A stretch of DNA of 64,000 bases, from assembly GCA_963556145.1 (NCBI GenBank), contig OY744473.1, positions 3,100,001 through 3,164,000 on the forward strand, written 5' to 3'. This DNA comes from Hygrocybe punicea. Its lineage: Eukaryota; Basidiomycota; Agaricomycetes; Agaricales; Hygrophoraceae. This document shows, piece after piece, positions 12,518 to 23,002 of the stretch. The notes under the pieces were generated by a model. That model did no database searches. It was given only the letters and a program-made list of their open reading frames with translations, and was not told the origin of the DNA. A program made the translations under genes and the position numbers. Numbering within the stretch: position 1 is the first letter of the stretch; every line of letters begins with the position of its first letter.

Positions 12518-14119
12518 AGTGAGAATAGGACATTTTGTCAGAGATTTGTAGATATTTCAGTCAAAATTCGTGCGAAATAAATAACTTCTTTTGCCATGTG
12601 ACTCGGTGGATGGTTCATACGGTTCTCAACTACCTTGAAGTAAGTTATTCATATAATCTAAGCTCACTGACTTTATCACCAGACCAGACACCATTAATAT
12701 TGCGACCGCCAGCAAGCATACTTAGTAGAGCCAGTGACATCATGGTGTGTCTCAGTCACAGTCACTCACACACCTCTCGCTTTCCTCCACCACCATGTCC
12801 CCCTTCTGTCAGCATTATGCACAAAGATTCTCTTCTCCGTAACATTCTTTGCTGGAAGTTCCTTCTGATTGACACCCAGTGACTTGGATCTGAGGCTTTG
12901 AGCCGTCTAGGTTGCTTCATTCACGCCACAGACACAGGGTGCATGGTAGCATACTGTATAATGCAGTATGTTGAATTTATTGGACAAGTATACTAAATAT
13001 TGTTATCATATTGTTGCACACAGTATTTAAAAAGTATTCAAAATTATGATTCAATATTTTGAAACAAAGTACATTACCAGTATTGAATGGCAATTTTACA
13101 ATACTACTTCAATAATTTCAGTAACTGTCTTGTTATTCAAGCAGTATTCTAAAAGTGTCATTCAATACTAGTAATTTACTTTGTCTCAAAATATTGAATC
13201 ATCATTTTGAATACTCTTTGAATACTGTGTGCAACGATATGATAACAATATTCAGTATACTTGTCCAATAAATTCAACATACTTCATTACACAGTATGCT
13301 ACCATGCACCCTGTGAGAAGTCTTCCTAGTCAAAATCCTATGTCCTACAGAGGCACCTGGCAATATATTCAAGTCCTGGAACATCGGGTTCAAACCCATG
13401 CACCACAAATGGTATGTATTATGTGCATATATCCATTTTCTTTTCTCAATGGTCTTTGCAAACAATTTGGCAGTTTGTTCTCGTACATGCAGCAGAAGAC
13501 GACACAACAAGAGGGTTGTGTCGACATCATGGCTAAATACTGTCTCTGGCGGCTGACATTCATCACCAAGAAGGGCCCAAGAGGCAAACCGCCCTCCATT
13601 GCTGAGATCGAGACTGCCTCGGTGAGTGCTTGTTCACCTCAGCTTTGTCTGTACAAGTGAATATCTGACATTTCATTTTATTAGGACACTGCATTCAATC
13701 CGTCAACCTCTGGGAATCACTGGATGCGAGTATACATCTGCAAGAGCATAACTACCTGCAACAAAAAGTCCCGATCATTTTTCCCTTCCTCGCAGACGGC
13801 ATCCTTGCACCAAATCGGAAGGGATATTCTGTGTGCCTGGGGACGGGGACTCAGTGCGAGGGGTGGGGCAAGGAACAGTGGGAGGGGGCAGGGCAGGGCA
13901 AGGAGCCAAGCAGGGCGAGGAGCGGTGGGGGTGGGACAAAGGGAATACAGAATAGACACAGAACAATCACAATACATGTGAATCGACATGAATAGTATCA
14001 AAATGTTTCCTCAATTGATGTCAAACGCAAATCATATGCCCTCCGGCCAAACATGTATTTCAAATGAAACATTACATGAAAATCTACAAGAATCGCTGAC
14101 AAAATGTCCTATTCTCACT
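12518..14119. mobile_element. Unclassified TIR element (1.6 kb) next to EPL1
   Basis: The ends are inverted copies: AGTGAGAATAGGACATTTTG at 12518 and its reverse complement ending at 14119, continuing imperfectly for about 35 bp. No target duplication is clear, so superfamily is open. Inside are the foldback MITE at 12933-13315, an open stretch 13316-13660 of unknown family with possible GT-AG splices, and a GGGCAGGGC-rich low-complexity tract at 13845-13940. No transposase is seen, so it is presumably non-autonomous. Confidence 0.6.
12933..13315. mobile_element. Foldback MITE, 383 bp
   Basis: The whole element is one imperfect palindrome with arms of about 190 bp. Ends read CACAGGGTGCATGGTAGCAT and its reverse complement. 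It is AT-rich and non-coding. The end sequence is nearly the same as that of the 849-bp palindrome at 52085-52933, so both belong to one family. It sits inside the 12518-14119 element and is therefore younger than it. Confidence 0.75.
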
Positions 14120-14284
14120 GGGGTTTGACGTTGAACCACAATTAATTATTTAATAGGGGACCTCAAGTTCGCCTACACAGTTCCTGCTGAAAGTCCTTGT
14201 CAGGTACCCTAGAGCCGAATGAGGTAGTATAGCCCAGTATGGAAGCGTCAAGTTGATTGTTATGGTATAACATTTTGGTTCGTT

Positions 14285-15906
14285 ATGTCTATATATGGTA
14301 ATTTTCTTTGTACCATGCCCCACTCCAAATGTCCCTCCTCCTCACGTATAGCACACCTTTCTTTGGCTGGCTCCAAGTGGAGCCATTGTAAGGGAATGAC
14401 TGCCACCCATGGATCATCTTCACTTCCTTCTTTGACAACTCTTCCCCCAAATATGACTGACTTATCCAAGGCCAAAATCTATTGGGAAGGTGCCACCAAC
14501 TCACAGTGAACTGACAGACTCATCGGTTGGCTTGAAGAGAACCTGACAGATTGAATAAAACTCTTCTCTGACTCCTCTCAAGAAGCCAAAGCAGCCAATC
14601 GCTGGAAGATCATGGGCAAAGAGTCAAAAATGTATATATACATCAAGATCGCGAATGCTGTTTTTTCTGCCGATGATAACCCACAAATCCATGATGGTTA
14701 TATGCACCATATGGACAAGTTTGCTTGAGTGGTGGAAAACCGCTTACAAATGTACATATTTCACTTATCGCTCATCATCTACTGACAGTGCCTGCAAAAG
14801 GCTGAAGAGTAAATACCGTGAGGTTTGCCAAAGCATGGGCAGGACTGGGGCTGGCTTATTGACAACAGACACTGGTGGGGCTGGTCCCAAAAACCTGTCA
14901 GGTATTGACTTTATTTTCATGATTTTGTTGTTTCATTTCTGACTGTTACCTAGACCAAGTTACTGCTGAGTTCCCATGGTATCAACGACTTCACAGATTA
15001 TGGCAAACGATCCCGAGCCACAATCCTCTGCCCATAACATCTCATCCAGGCCAGAACATCATGGCTGAGGCCGCAATGCTCATCTCCTGCCCTGGGCCAT
15101 CAATGACCCGATTGGACCCTGCCTACTACACCCCTGGCCAATCAACGGTGCTGTTAGGCCCCACCTACATCCCCCCCAGCCAATTAATGCCACCAGGCCC
15201 CACCTACACTGCCCCTGACCAACCGACCACCTTGTTGGGCTATGCCCCCCCTGATCAACTGACCACCCTGTTAGGCTACACCCCCCCTCAATGCTGCCGC
15301 CACCACTAGTTCTGTGGCCCCTTTTTACAAACAAGAAATTTTTTACAGGCTAGTATGCCATCTTCAGGAAGTGGGAGCCTGTTCAGCCATGCATCCCCAT
15401 GGGGGGATTCCGGATCTGGTTCTGAGGCTGAGCGCCTTTCGCATCGAGCACAAGCCATGGCACTTCAGACACTGTCTTCTCACTGGTTTTGTGATACACC
15501 CGGTGCCTCTGACTCTGAGGCATCCCATTCTGCACCAACTGGCTGGCCATCAACCACCACCCCCTCTTCCTCCTCACGCCAACCCCACAAATGTACCAAT
15601 AATGTGGCTAGCACCGTCGGTGACCACTTAGACATCATCCAACATATCTCCAACACCATGCATCAATGTGATGCTAACAAGAAACGTCGAGTGGATCTCC
15701 TTTTTCAATGAGAGGATCAGAAGACTTTGGATAAGGAGGCTGATCGTAAGCATGAGGTGAACAAAATTCGTGTCCAGGGGGAGGAGGACCGGCTCTCATT
15801 GGCCATGAAGATTGAGCTCGTGAAAATTGAACTTGAAAAAGAGAAGCTTATGACCAAGTGGGTGGAGATGACAGGAGGGGATTTTTCCAAAGAGAACAAT
15901 GATTGA
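14285..15906 (+). pseudogene. Harbinger second gene (Myb/NAM-associated DNA-binding protein), decayed
   Basis: Pieces in changing frames give a partner-protein layout: LSKAKIYWEGA and a segment around WLEEN near 14460-14560, LYS-rich and EFPWYQRLHRLW segments to about 15010, a Pro-rich linker (15061-15306), and a C-terminal coiled coil of charged residues (about 15640-15906, ending in TGA). A TGA at 15709 interrupts the last exon between FQ and EDQKTL, and several stops break the middle. The C-terminal helix resembles the no-apical-meristem-associated domain of Harbinger partners. In such elements the protein brings the transposase to the ends. Introns probably explain some frame changes; I could not resolve them. 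Confidence 0.55.
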
Positions 15907-16084
15907 GATGGCACTCCCATATGCAACCTTTTTTTGTACAATACTTTTTCTTCAATTATATGTTGCCACCCTGTCTCATGACTGGTAATGAACAAACCAT
16001 TGAAGAGATATAAGTAAAGCAACTACAGAGCTAGATACAATTACAACTACAAGCCAAAACTACAATTACAACTACAAACCAAAA

Positions 16085-17636
16085 CTACAATTGCAAATTC
16101 TGTGCAATCTCAGCCAGGTGTTCACGGAATGCTTTTCCTGCAGCAGCAGCAGGATCATTAAAGTCAGTGGCATCCTCCTCACCCTCACCATCTCCAACAT
16201 TAAAATATTCCTCATGCTCCTCTTCATATTCTTCATGGTCTCCAACATCATTTCTGGCCCAATCAGTTGTATCCCTCAACCCCAGCTCCTCCTCAATCTG
16301 AATAATTAAATTGTGCAGAATAAGGCAACAGCGCACCCAAAGATTGACATAGTTGAATTTTCTCTGATCTTGAATTTGAAAGCATAATTCCCATAAAGAG
16401 GCAAATCGGCCCTTCAAAGAACCAAAGAGGTGCTCAGACTGTACATGAATCTGATATCTCTAGTTAGCAAGTGTGTGATAATAGGACAAAAGCATACTGT
16501 AGACAAATGGAAATTAAAATTCCTCTGGAATGGAGTAAGTCTTCCTCTTGCAGGCTTCTTGAAAGGTGGGATACACCAAATGCAACATGGGTATGCAGAG
16601 TCAGCCCACATCCACTTATGTTCAGCAAAGGAAAACTCTGGTTCCTGGGAAGTACGTGCAGCCAAAAGGCAGTGGAGTCATGGATGCTTCCAATGAAGCC
16701 AACAACATAGTCCACAATTTGCAAATTATGTGGGAGGCTGATAACCTGAAGCAAATATCAGGGAAGGTGCAGGACAAGAGAATATAATAGAAAAGAACCT
16801 GGCAATTAACAGAGTAATTGCATTTCCTGTCATAGAAGGACTCTCCATGTAGTCCAGGCTTCTGGAAGAGGGGGAAGCATGTTCCATCACCAACTAAATA
16901 TCCATCTCTCCACTGTGGCCCAGTCTTTCTCTCCACCTACTCCTTTGCCTTAGCCTTCTCATGCACACAATGAGGGTCCTGGGCATTCCAAGATATAGCA
17001 TCATCATGAAGGGCAGCAATGGCAATCATAACTTGATTACTGCAATTATGAACTGTACCCACAGAGACACCAGCCCAATCGGCTATATCTTCTGTGGTTG
17101 CAGCATTGCCATAGTGGCCAGCACAGTTCAGAAAAATGGCCAATTGTATCTCAACAAGGAGTTGGTGTTCGGATCCAAAGATAGGATGGTTTTCAACTAG
17201 TTTGTCAAAGACATCAGGGTCGACCCGGAGTTTTTTTTCGAAAATGATGAGGATTGGTAAGAGCCCACTCATTGAGAAGATGGAGCTGAGGGGCATGAGA
17301 GGAGCGAGTATGAGTTCTGAGAACACGAGCCTTCTGGACTTCATCTTCAAGGACACCAATAACATTGATCATCTCAGAGAAGAGATGATCAGACAGTTGG
17401 TTGGAGCTGGAGTCAAACATGTCAATTGAATCACCAGAGAGAGGATCAAGGGCAGAGAAGTTGTCAGAGAAAGAATCAGACATGTTAAGGTCAGAGTCAG
17501 AGTCAGAGTCAGGTATTTCTTTAATAAGTTCTTCAAGCAGATCCCCAACCAGATCATAGTATTTCCTCTGGGTGAGGTCACTTTTAATCTGATTGAGGGT
17601 TTGAAGCAGTTGTTGACAGTGGGATTGACGAGGCAT
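16085..17636 (-). pseudogene. Harbinger DDE (DDE_4) transposase pseudogene
   Basis: The N-terminal acidic region and HTH start at 17636 (MPRQSHCQQ). The protein breaks at HHFRKK, where CG is followed by eight A; dropping one A rejoins LRVDPDVFDKLVENHP. The HTH ends with VSVGTVHNC and is followed by an in-frame TAG at the place of the usual Trp (E-stop-VERKTG, about 16940). The catalytic domain follows: YLVGDGTCFPLFQKPG, YDRKCNYSVNCQ, an intron, VVGFIGSIHDSTAF, a further frameshift, then ADSAYP..WCIPPFKKP, another intron, and LFGSLKGRFASL to the C-terminus at 16085. It would cut and paste the element, but with one nonsense and at least two frameshifts it cannot be made. Homopolymer sequencing error could explain only the A-run. 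Confidence 0.8.
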
Positions 17637-17922
17637 GAGGGATACAGATCAAGGAAAGTACTCCAGTTGTTCATAATCAGCTGTGTATATATATGACCAT
17701 CTCTATCTGTCAAAGTGTTGACAGCTACAGCTAGGGTGTGGAGAAAGATACTATATATAGACATAACAAACTAGAAATGTTATTATATAATACGTACATG
17801 CAGCGGTTTCCAACCGATCAACTGATGGTTCTATATATGGCCATATCTACCTAATTCGGCTCTACGGTACCTGACAAGGACTTTCAGCAGGAACCGCGTA
17901 GGCGAACTTGAGGTCCCCTAAT

Positions 17923-18934
17923 GTGGGAGCAAATGAAACTCCAGAACAATTCTTTTCCATGGCTTGGTTGCATAAAGATTGAGAAATCTATGTTCATGCA
18001 GGCTATAGTTTTGGTTAGTTTTGAGGGTATAGGAAGGAGCATACAATTACAGAATAGCAATATTATTTTTTGGGAGAAAAAACATGGAGGTGTTTTTCCA
18101 AACCCAAAACTGAAGTCCAGACCTAATCAAAAGGAGTCTTATGAGCTGCGATTCCCAATTTTTAGGAGCCCAGTGACGCGTTGAGTGAAGTAGACTCCCA
18201 CTTATTAGGAGATGGGCTGTATTCCTTGTGTACAAGAAGTGGTTAGCTGGACTTGTTGTCTGCATAATGTAGCTAATATTCCTGGTCTGTACAATTACTG
18301 TTGGGGGGGGTATGTGCATGCAGTGGGGCATCTGCATGATGTAAAACGGGCAGCATGCGTGATGCGAGTGGGTGTATGTGCGATGCAATACAGGGGCATG
18401 CGTGATGCAAAATGTAGCATGTGTGGTGCAAAATCTTTAACAGGAGCATGCATTTGTGTAAAACGGGGAGCAAAGACCCAGGCATGCATAGCGCAAAAAG
18501 GGGCGCATGCACGATGCAAAGTTTTCTGTATTTATGGTTGATTCTGGGATAAGCTCAATATATGTTAGATGGTCAGGAGCTAGAATCAGCTAGCGTGGGT
18601 CTCTGATTGGCATCCTTGCCTTTCAGAGGTGTAGCATAGTCCAATAGGAACATCATGATCATGATTATCCCTCTTATCAAGCCTGGAGGGGCTTGACGAG
18701 AATCTGCAGGCAGATTTCCACATGAGGCCATACCCCATGGCCAGTACCCCCACTGGACTTGTCTTGGTCGTGGGGCTGAGCCATCCAAGCTCACCGAAGG
18801 GCAGCTAGAAAGTGAAAGGATATTGGGACTGTGATGAACAGAGGGAGATATCTTGGGGAGCTGCAGCAAGTGAGGGTACAAAGCTGAGAAGCTCCAAACC
18901 TCAACTCACCTAATTCGTACATAGACCTAATTCA
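17923..18934. other. Unassigned repeat-rich spacer
   Basis: No gene is supported. The 18300-18525 part is a degenerate tandem array described separately. Remaining sequence has short frames without recognisable motifs. Confidence 0.5.
18300..18525. repeat. Degenerate GCATGCGTGATGCAAAA tandem array
   Basis: A motif close to GGGGCATGCGTGATGCAAAA recurs about eight times at uneven 20-35 bp spacing, with G/A and T/C differences between units. It looks like an old minisatellite. The open frames crossing it are made by the repeat. Confidence 0.65.
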
Positions 18935-19776
18935 CAATCCGCAAAAACTTGTTTGTCTAAGCTTGCCATAACCTTAATTTAGCAATTGGTCACAATTGGT
19001 CACACATTGTCACAGATCAGTCACAGCATCTTATCAGTACAGTGCTCACAATACCACAAGATCTGTCTGCACATGGGCCAGTCCAGCGCTATAAAGGTGA
19101 GTGCTTCAAGTACAGACTCCCCAGTGTCAATCATCAATGCCCCTCACTGGCACTCCAGTTGAGAATGTGCCCACTCAGGCAACTCACACCACTCTCATTC
19201 CCAAAACCCACTCTCACCTGTCCAGTACTGTTTGTGAGGAGGGATTTCCTCTGCTGTATGTCCAAAATGATAAGGAGAACATGCCAAGCTGCCTTCTGAT
19301 GGTTGGCTCAACAATCCAAGTTGGATTGGTAAGGTCTTCTTTTATTTTCGTCATTATATCACTGAGATAACTCTGTTAATTAGCATAAATTCATCTAAAT
19401 TTTATTGTACCAGACAGGAGATTGAGGCCAATCTCATCACTGCCAGCCACCCTGTCCCACCCGACATTTTTCCTCTCTTCAACCAGCCACCCAAGCTTCT
19501 TTCACGTGTGGAGAAAATCGGCCTTGGTGGTTAGGTCCAATGGTTAACCAGTTGGCCAGTGTCTTCATAGTATTGGACAACTCTGTATACAGTACTTTGA
19601 CTACATCCTACAAGGTCCGTGGTTTCTCCAGCCATACAGTCTTCTTGGCGCCAGGCCACGATCAGCGAGCACAAGTCAATACTGATGGTCAACAATATCA
19701 AGTGGCAGTGTGACTAAGGAAAAAGTCATGCCAGACTCTATATTGCAAACTTAGACAAACAAGTTTTTGCGGATTG
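18935..19776. mobile_element. Unclassified TIR element, 842 bp
   Basis: A 36-bp inverted repeat bounds it: CAATCCGCAAAAACTTGTTT at 18935 and its reverse complement ending at 19776, with about three mismatches in the rest of the repeat. No target duplication is visible. The interior has short frames but no transposase motif. Confidence 0.6.
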
Positions 19777-20556
19777 GGTTTCTCAATCTTTATACAACCA
19801 ACTGTAAAGATGAGAAGATAATAAAATAAAAGCAAATGTTGATGTTGAGGTCAAAGTTCTCGATTCTGCTAGCCAGTGTAGAGCCTGATGAGATGCAAAT
19901 CCATGTTGTAGTGCATGGCAGTACAATGGGGGTTCTGATGGTTTTTGACCATCTCATCATACATCTCTTCCATCGTCTGACTATCCTCTTCCTCCAGTAC
20001 ATGTGAATGATCATTATTGCTGTCGTCAGCAGGATATTGGGTCCACATGTCAAGGTACTGTTGCAAGGATTGCATATGATCCACATATTCAGGTTCCTCC
20101 TCTGGGATGTAAGTCTCGATGGCCCTGGACTTGGGTTAGTCTTGATCAAAATATCCAAATTGGCATTACTCATTGTCAAATACTGACGAATTACTCCATG
20201 TCATTTCATATATAGATGAAGAACATTCTGATGGACACCTAGTAGATCAGCAAGCTGTATGAGTCTGATTTGGTGTTCTTCTGAGCATGCTTCATGCAAA
20301 AAGTCCAGATCAATTACTTTTTGAGAGTGCCCAGCCTTCCCTGTGTGAACGATGGTGATGGGTTCAGATATTGTGATCTCAGCATCTTTACTGCAGGTTG
20401 CAAAGAATGAATTACAAGAGACACATCTTGAAACTTTACATACTGTCCCTACTCCTGCTCCCCAGATCTTCGCAGGAAAACAACTAAGTAACCTACAAGT
20501 TCATCACCCATTCTTCTGGCAATTGACATTCATCAGGGACTCCTGTGGACTCTCCT
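19777..20556 (-). other. Coding-like remnants on the minus strand, family unknown
   Basis: On the minus strand a 71-aa acidic frame (20084-19869, DHMQSLQQYLDMWTQYP and ending LHLIRLYTG) and shorter pieces further right are spaced as if they were exons. The same reading seems to resume beyond the hAT insertion (21497-21620, LHTEYLPTFAISDNDDVDPL). I do not recognise the family. It is probably another transposon gene, broken by stops and by the 20565-21489 insertion. Confidence 0.35.
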
Positions 20557-20564
20557 TCCATCTC

Positions 20565-21489
20565 TAGGGATGACCACGGGTCTTGAACGGGTCGGCTCGG
20601 CTGACACCGCACCCGTACCCGTGAACACCTTACCTGGGGCGGTTTTGACCCGCACCACACCCGAACATCCACGGGTCACGACGGTACACCTTACCTGTGG
20701 TGTACCGTCGCGTGCCGCCGTCCACCACAGCCCCCGTTCCGCTCTGCAACCTCGCAGATGCAGCGCCGGCGTCAATTGACGCGACGTGCTTGTCCGCAAG
20801 GTGATCAACATGGGGAACGAGGGGGGCATGTGCCGTTGGACACATTGTAGCACGTCTGCGAGGTGGACAAGAGGGGGACGAGAGGGGGACGCATCGCCGT
20901 CGTCGCTGTTGCGTGTCCGCAAGGTGGACGAAGGGGGACGCGTCGTTGTTGCGTGTCCGCGAGGTGGACAAAGGCCCGGGCCGGGGGACGCGTTGTTGTT
21001 GTTGTTGCGTGTCCACGAGGTGGACGAGAGGGGGTGCGTCGTCGTTGTTGCTTGTCCGCGAGGTGGACGAGAGGGGCACGCATTGTTGTTGCGTGTCCGC
21101 GAGGTGGACGAGAGGGCGACGCGTCGTTGTCGTTGCGTGCTGTTGCCCCATGTTGTTGTTGTTGTCATAGCGTAGTTAGCTACAGTTCATTACTTGATCA
21201 GAAATTGAGACTTACCTAGGCCGGGAAGTGGGAGCACCACCCCCCGGCCGCTTCCCTGCTCCTTCCTTTGACTGTTCCGGTCGGTCGTCTGGTCGCCGCG
21301 CGCTTGCTCGCCCTTGGTCGTAGCCGTCGAGGTGGTTGTGGTGGTTGTGTGATGAACCCGTGACACACCGCCAAACCGCGGGTACGGGTCACGGTATGGT
21401 CACGGGTGACGAAACCAAACACCCTACCCGTACCCGCGCAACCCGTTTTGGTAATACCGCGGGTTGACCCAAACCCGTGGTCATCCCTA
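20565..21489. mobile_element. Non-autonomous hAT-type element 1, 925 bp
   Basis: Perfect 17-bp terminal inverted repeats TAGGGATGACCACGGGT are flanked by a perfect 8-bp target duplication TCCATCTC (20557-20564 and 21490-21497), the hAT signature. Both ends are filled with ACCCGTACCCG-like repeats. GTCAATTGAC lies at 20771-20780 and belongs to the core shared by the related elements in this window. A GC-rich minisatellite fills the middle. No transposase is present. CpGs are largely kept, so it is fairly young. Confidence 0.88.
20855..21140. repeat. Minisatellite inside hAT-type element 1
   Basis: About seven units of roughly 36-42 bp contain GTGTCCGCGAGGTGGACGA followed by GTTGTTGC-type sequence. 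The long overlapping frames on both strands here are products of the repeat. Confidence 0.75.
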
Positions 21490-21614
21490 TCCATCTCCAT
21501 TGCACACAGCACCAGTATGGCATTAGATGTTATCATGTCAATATGGAAGGTGACTTGAAGAGGGTCCACATCATCATTGTCAGAAATGGCAAAGGTTGGC
21601 AAGTACTCAGTGTG

Positions 21615-21790
21615 CAGCTTGGATATTAGCTGACCATGCTTGGGGATGAGGTCAAGGGGGCAGGCAGGGGAAAGTTGCAGGTAGATTGGTTACTGATGGC
21701 CCAGTCATGGTAAGCAGACCACCATGATAACAAGGCCCTGAGCTTGTTCAGTTCTTGACTCTGGATCTAGCCTAACTAAACCTAAGTGTA
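21615..21790. repeat. Dispersed repeat, copy 1 (see 58530-58682)
   Basis: A stretch from CAGCTTGGATATTAGCTG to GCCTAACTAAACCTAAGTG is found again at 58530-58682 with small indels. It directly precedes the Tc1/mariner-like pseudogene, so it may be that element's left end. Confidence 0.6.
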
Positions 21791-22699
21791 CCTACCTTTC
21801 AGCTGATTTAAAAATGATGCGGAAAAGTAAGAAAAATATCAAGGTGGCACAACTCCACTGCTGTCAAGCCAGACTCCAACTTTGTCCTTGAACTGATGCC
21901 TCGTATTGTCTCTGAAGATATCAAAGCTCGCATCCCTGTATCATTCTGGCTATAAAGTCGATGAGATCTGCAAGTTCCTTGGCATCCACAAGTCACTTGC
22001 CCACAAGACTCTACAGTATCACCAGCTCTATGGCATGCCCTATAATCCATTAGGCTGACCAACAGGGCACCATTGCATTCTTACTCCCATTGATGTTGGC
22101 TTCATTCACCTACTTGCCCACCATCATACATTATATCTCAATGAACTCCAGCAGGAACTCCAGGTCTAGCGCAACATCCACCTCTTGCTACCCACTCTCA
22201 TGTGTACCCTCTGTTGTCTTCACTTCTCCAACAAACATGTATCCATTCAAGCTCTCGAATGAAATGACCTACAGCATGCAATCTTTATGAACCAGATTGG
22301 TGCTGAGGTCCCTGATCCCTCAATGCTGATGTTTACAGATGAGAGCACAGTGAATGATCAGATGCAGAGCTAGCAATTTGGTTGGTTGTTAGTGGGACTC
22401 ATTGTATACAATGGCAAGCATTTGTATGTGGAAAGCGGTATTCTATTCTGCCAGTGCTGACCCTCGATGGCATCATTTCATATGATATCATTGAGGGCTC
22501 AGTTACTGTGCAATGATTTGTTCAATTCCTTTCAGACATGGTTGTATGTGTCTCTTGTGGATTCCTCAGGATATCTACTGATGTTTTCATGCAGGTCCCT
22601 CTCACCAATCCATATCCAGGCCCCTGAAGTGTTCTCGTTCTTGACAACTGCAACATCCACCATTTCTAATGAAGTCAAAGAGCTTATTGAGGTCCAAGC

Positions 22700-22993
22700 T
22701 GTAGAACTCAGTGCGAGAACAATACGCAGCTGTATATTTAATGTTACCTAAGGATTGACAATATAATCTAGTTGAAGTCAATAAGAGGTAAAAGAAAATA
22801 AGGGAACAAGTGGCTAACCTCAGTGCGAGAACAATACGCAGCTGAGGTCTCTACGCTACGAAAACTAACTTATATACCTTAACAAAGGGTAAGGTAAGAA
22901 AGGATACCGAAAAAGGTAAATCTAATCTAATCTAATCTAGCGGTTATCTAATCATTGTTGATTCGGTACTTATAGCCGGTTTGTCATTCAACA
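22700..22993 (-). repeat. Copia-1 3' LTR
   Basis: It begins TGTAGAAC and ends TTCAACA on the plus strand. CTCAGTGCGAGAACAATACG occurs twice inside it (near 22708 and 22820), a partial internal duplication also present in the other LTR. It differs from the right LTR by three substitutions in the first 65 bp. Confidence 0.95.
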
Positions 22994-23002
22994 CTCCCCC
23001 TC
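22994..23002 (-). promoter_or_regulatory. Copia-1 polypurine tract
   Basis: On the minus strand GAGGGGGAG touches the 3' LTR directly and overlaps the TGA stop of the polyprotein (23003-23001). Such tracts prime plus-strand DNA synthesis. Confidence 0.85.

Larger units (their letters stand above)
14155..17919. mobile_element. PIF/Harbinger DNA transposon (decayed), 3.77 kb
   Basis: Terminal inverted repeats of about 74 bp (14155-14229 and 17845-17919) begin AGGGGACCTCAAGTTCGCC. A 3-bp target duplication AAT flanks them (14152-14154, 17920-17922). The element carries the two genes typical of the superfamily in opposite orientation: a DDE transposase on the minus strand and a Myb/NAM-type DNA-binding partner on the plus strand. 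Both are broken. Two CpG sites kept in the right repeat are CpA in the left one, a sign of CpG decay. Confidence 0.88.

Noticed and set aside
13360..13410. GGGTTCAAACCC as the B box of a tRNA gene
   Set aside because: No A box at the right distance and no cloverleaf could be folded.
20786..21175. Long overlapping frames on both strands as Gly/Arg/Val-rich genes
   Set aside because: They are made by the minisatellite inside hAT-type element 1.
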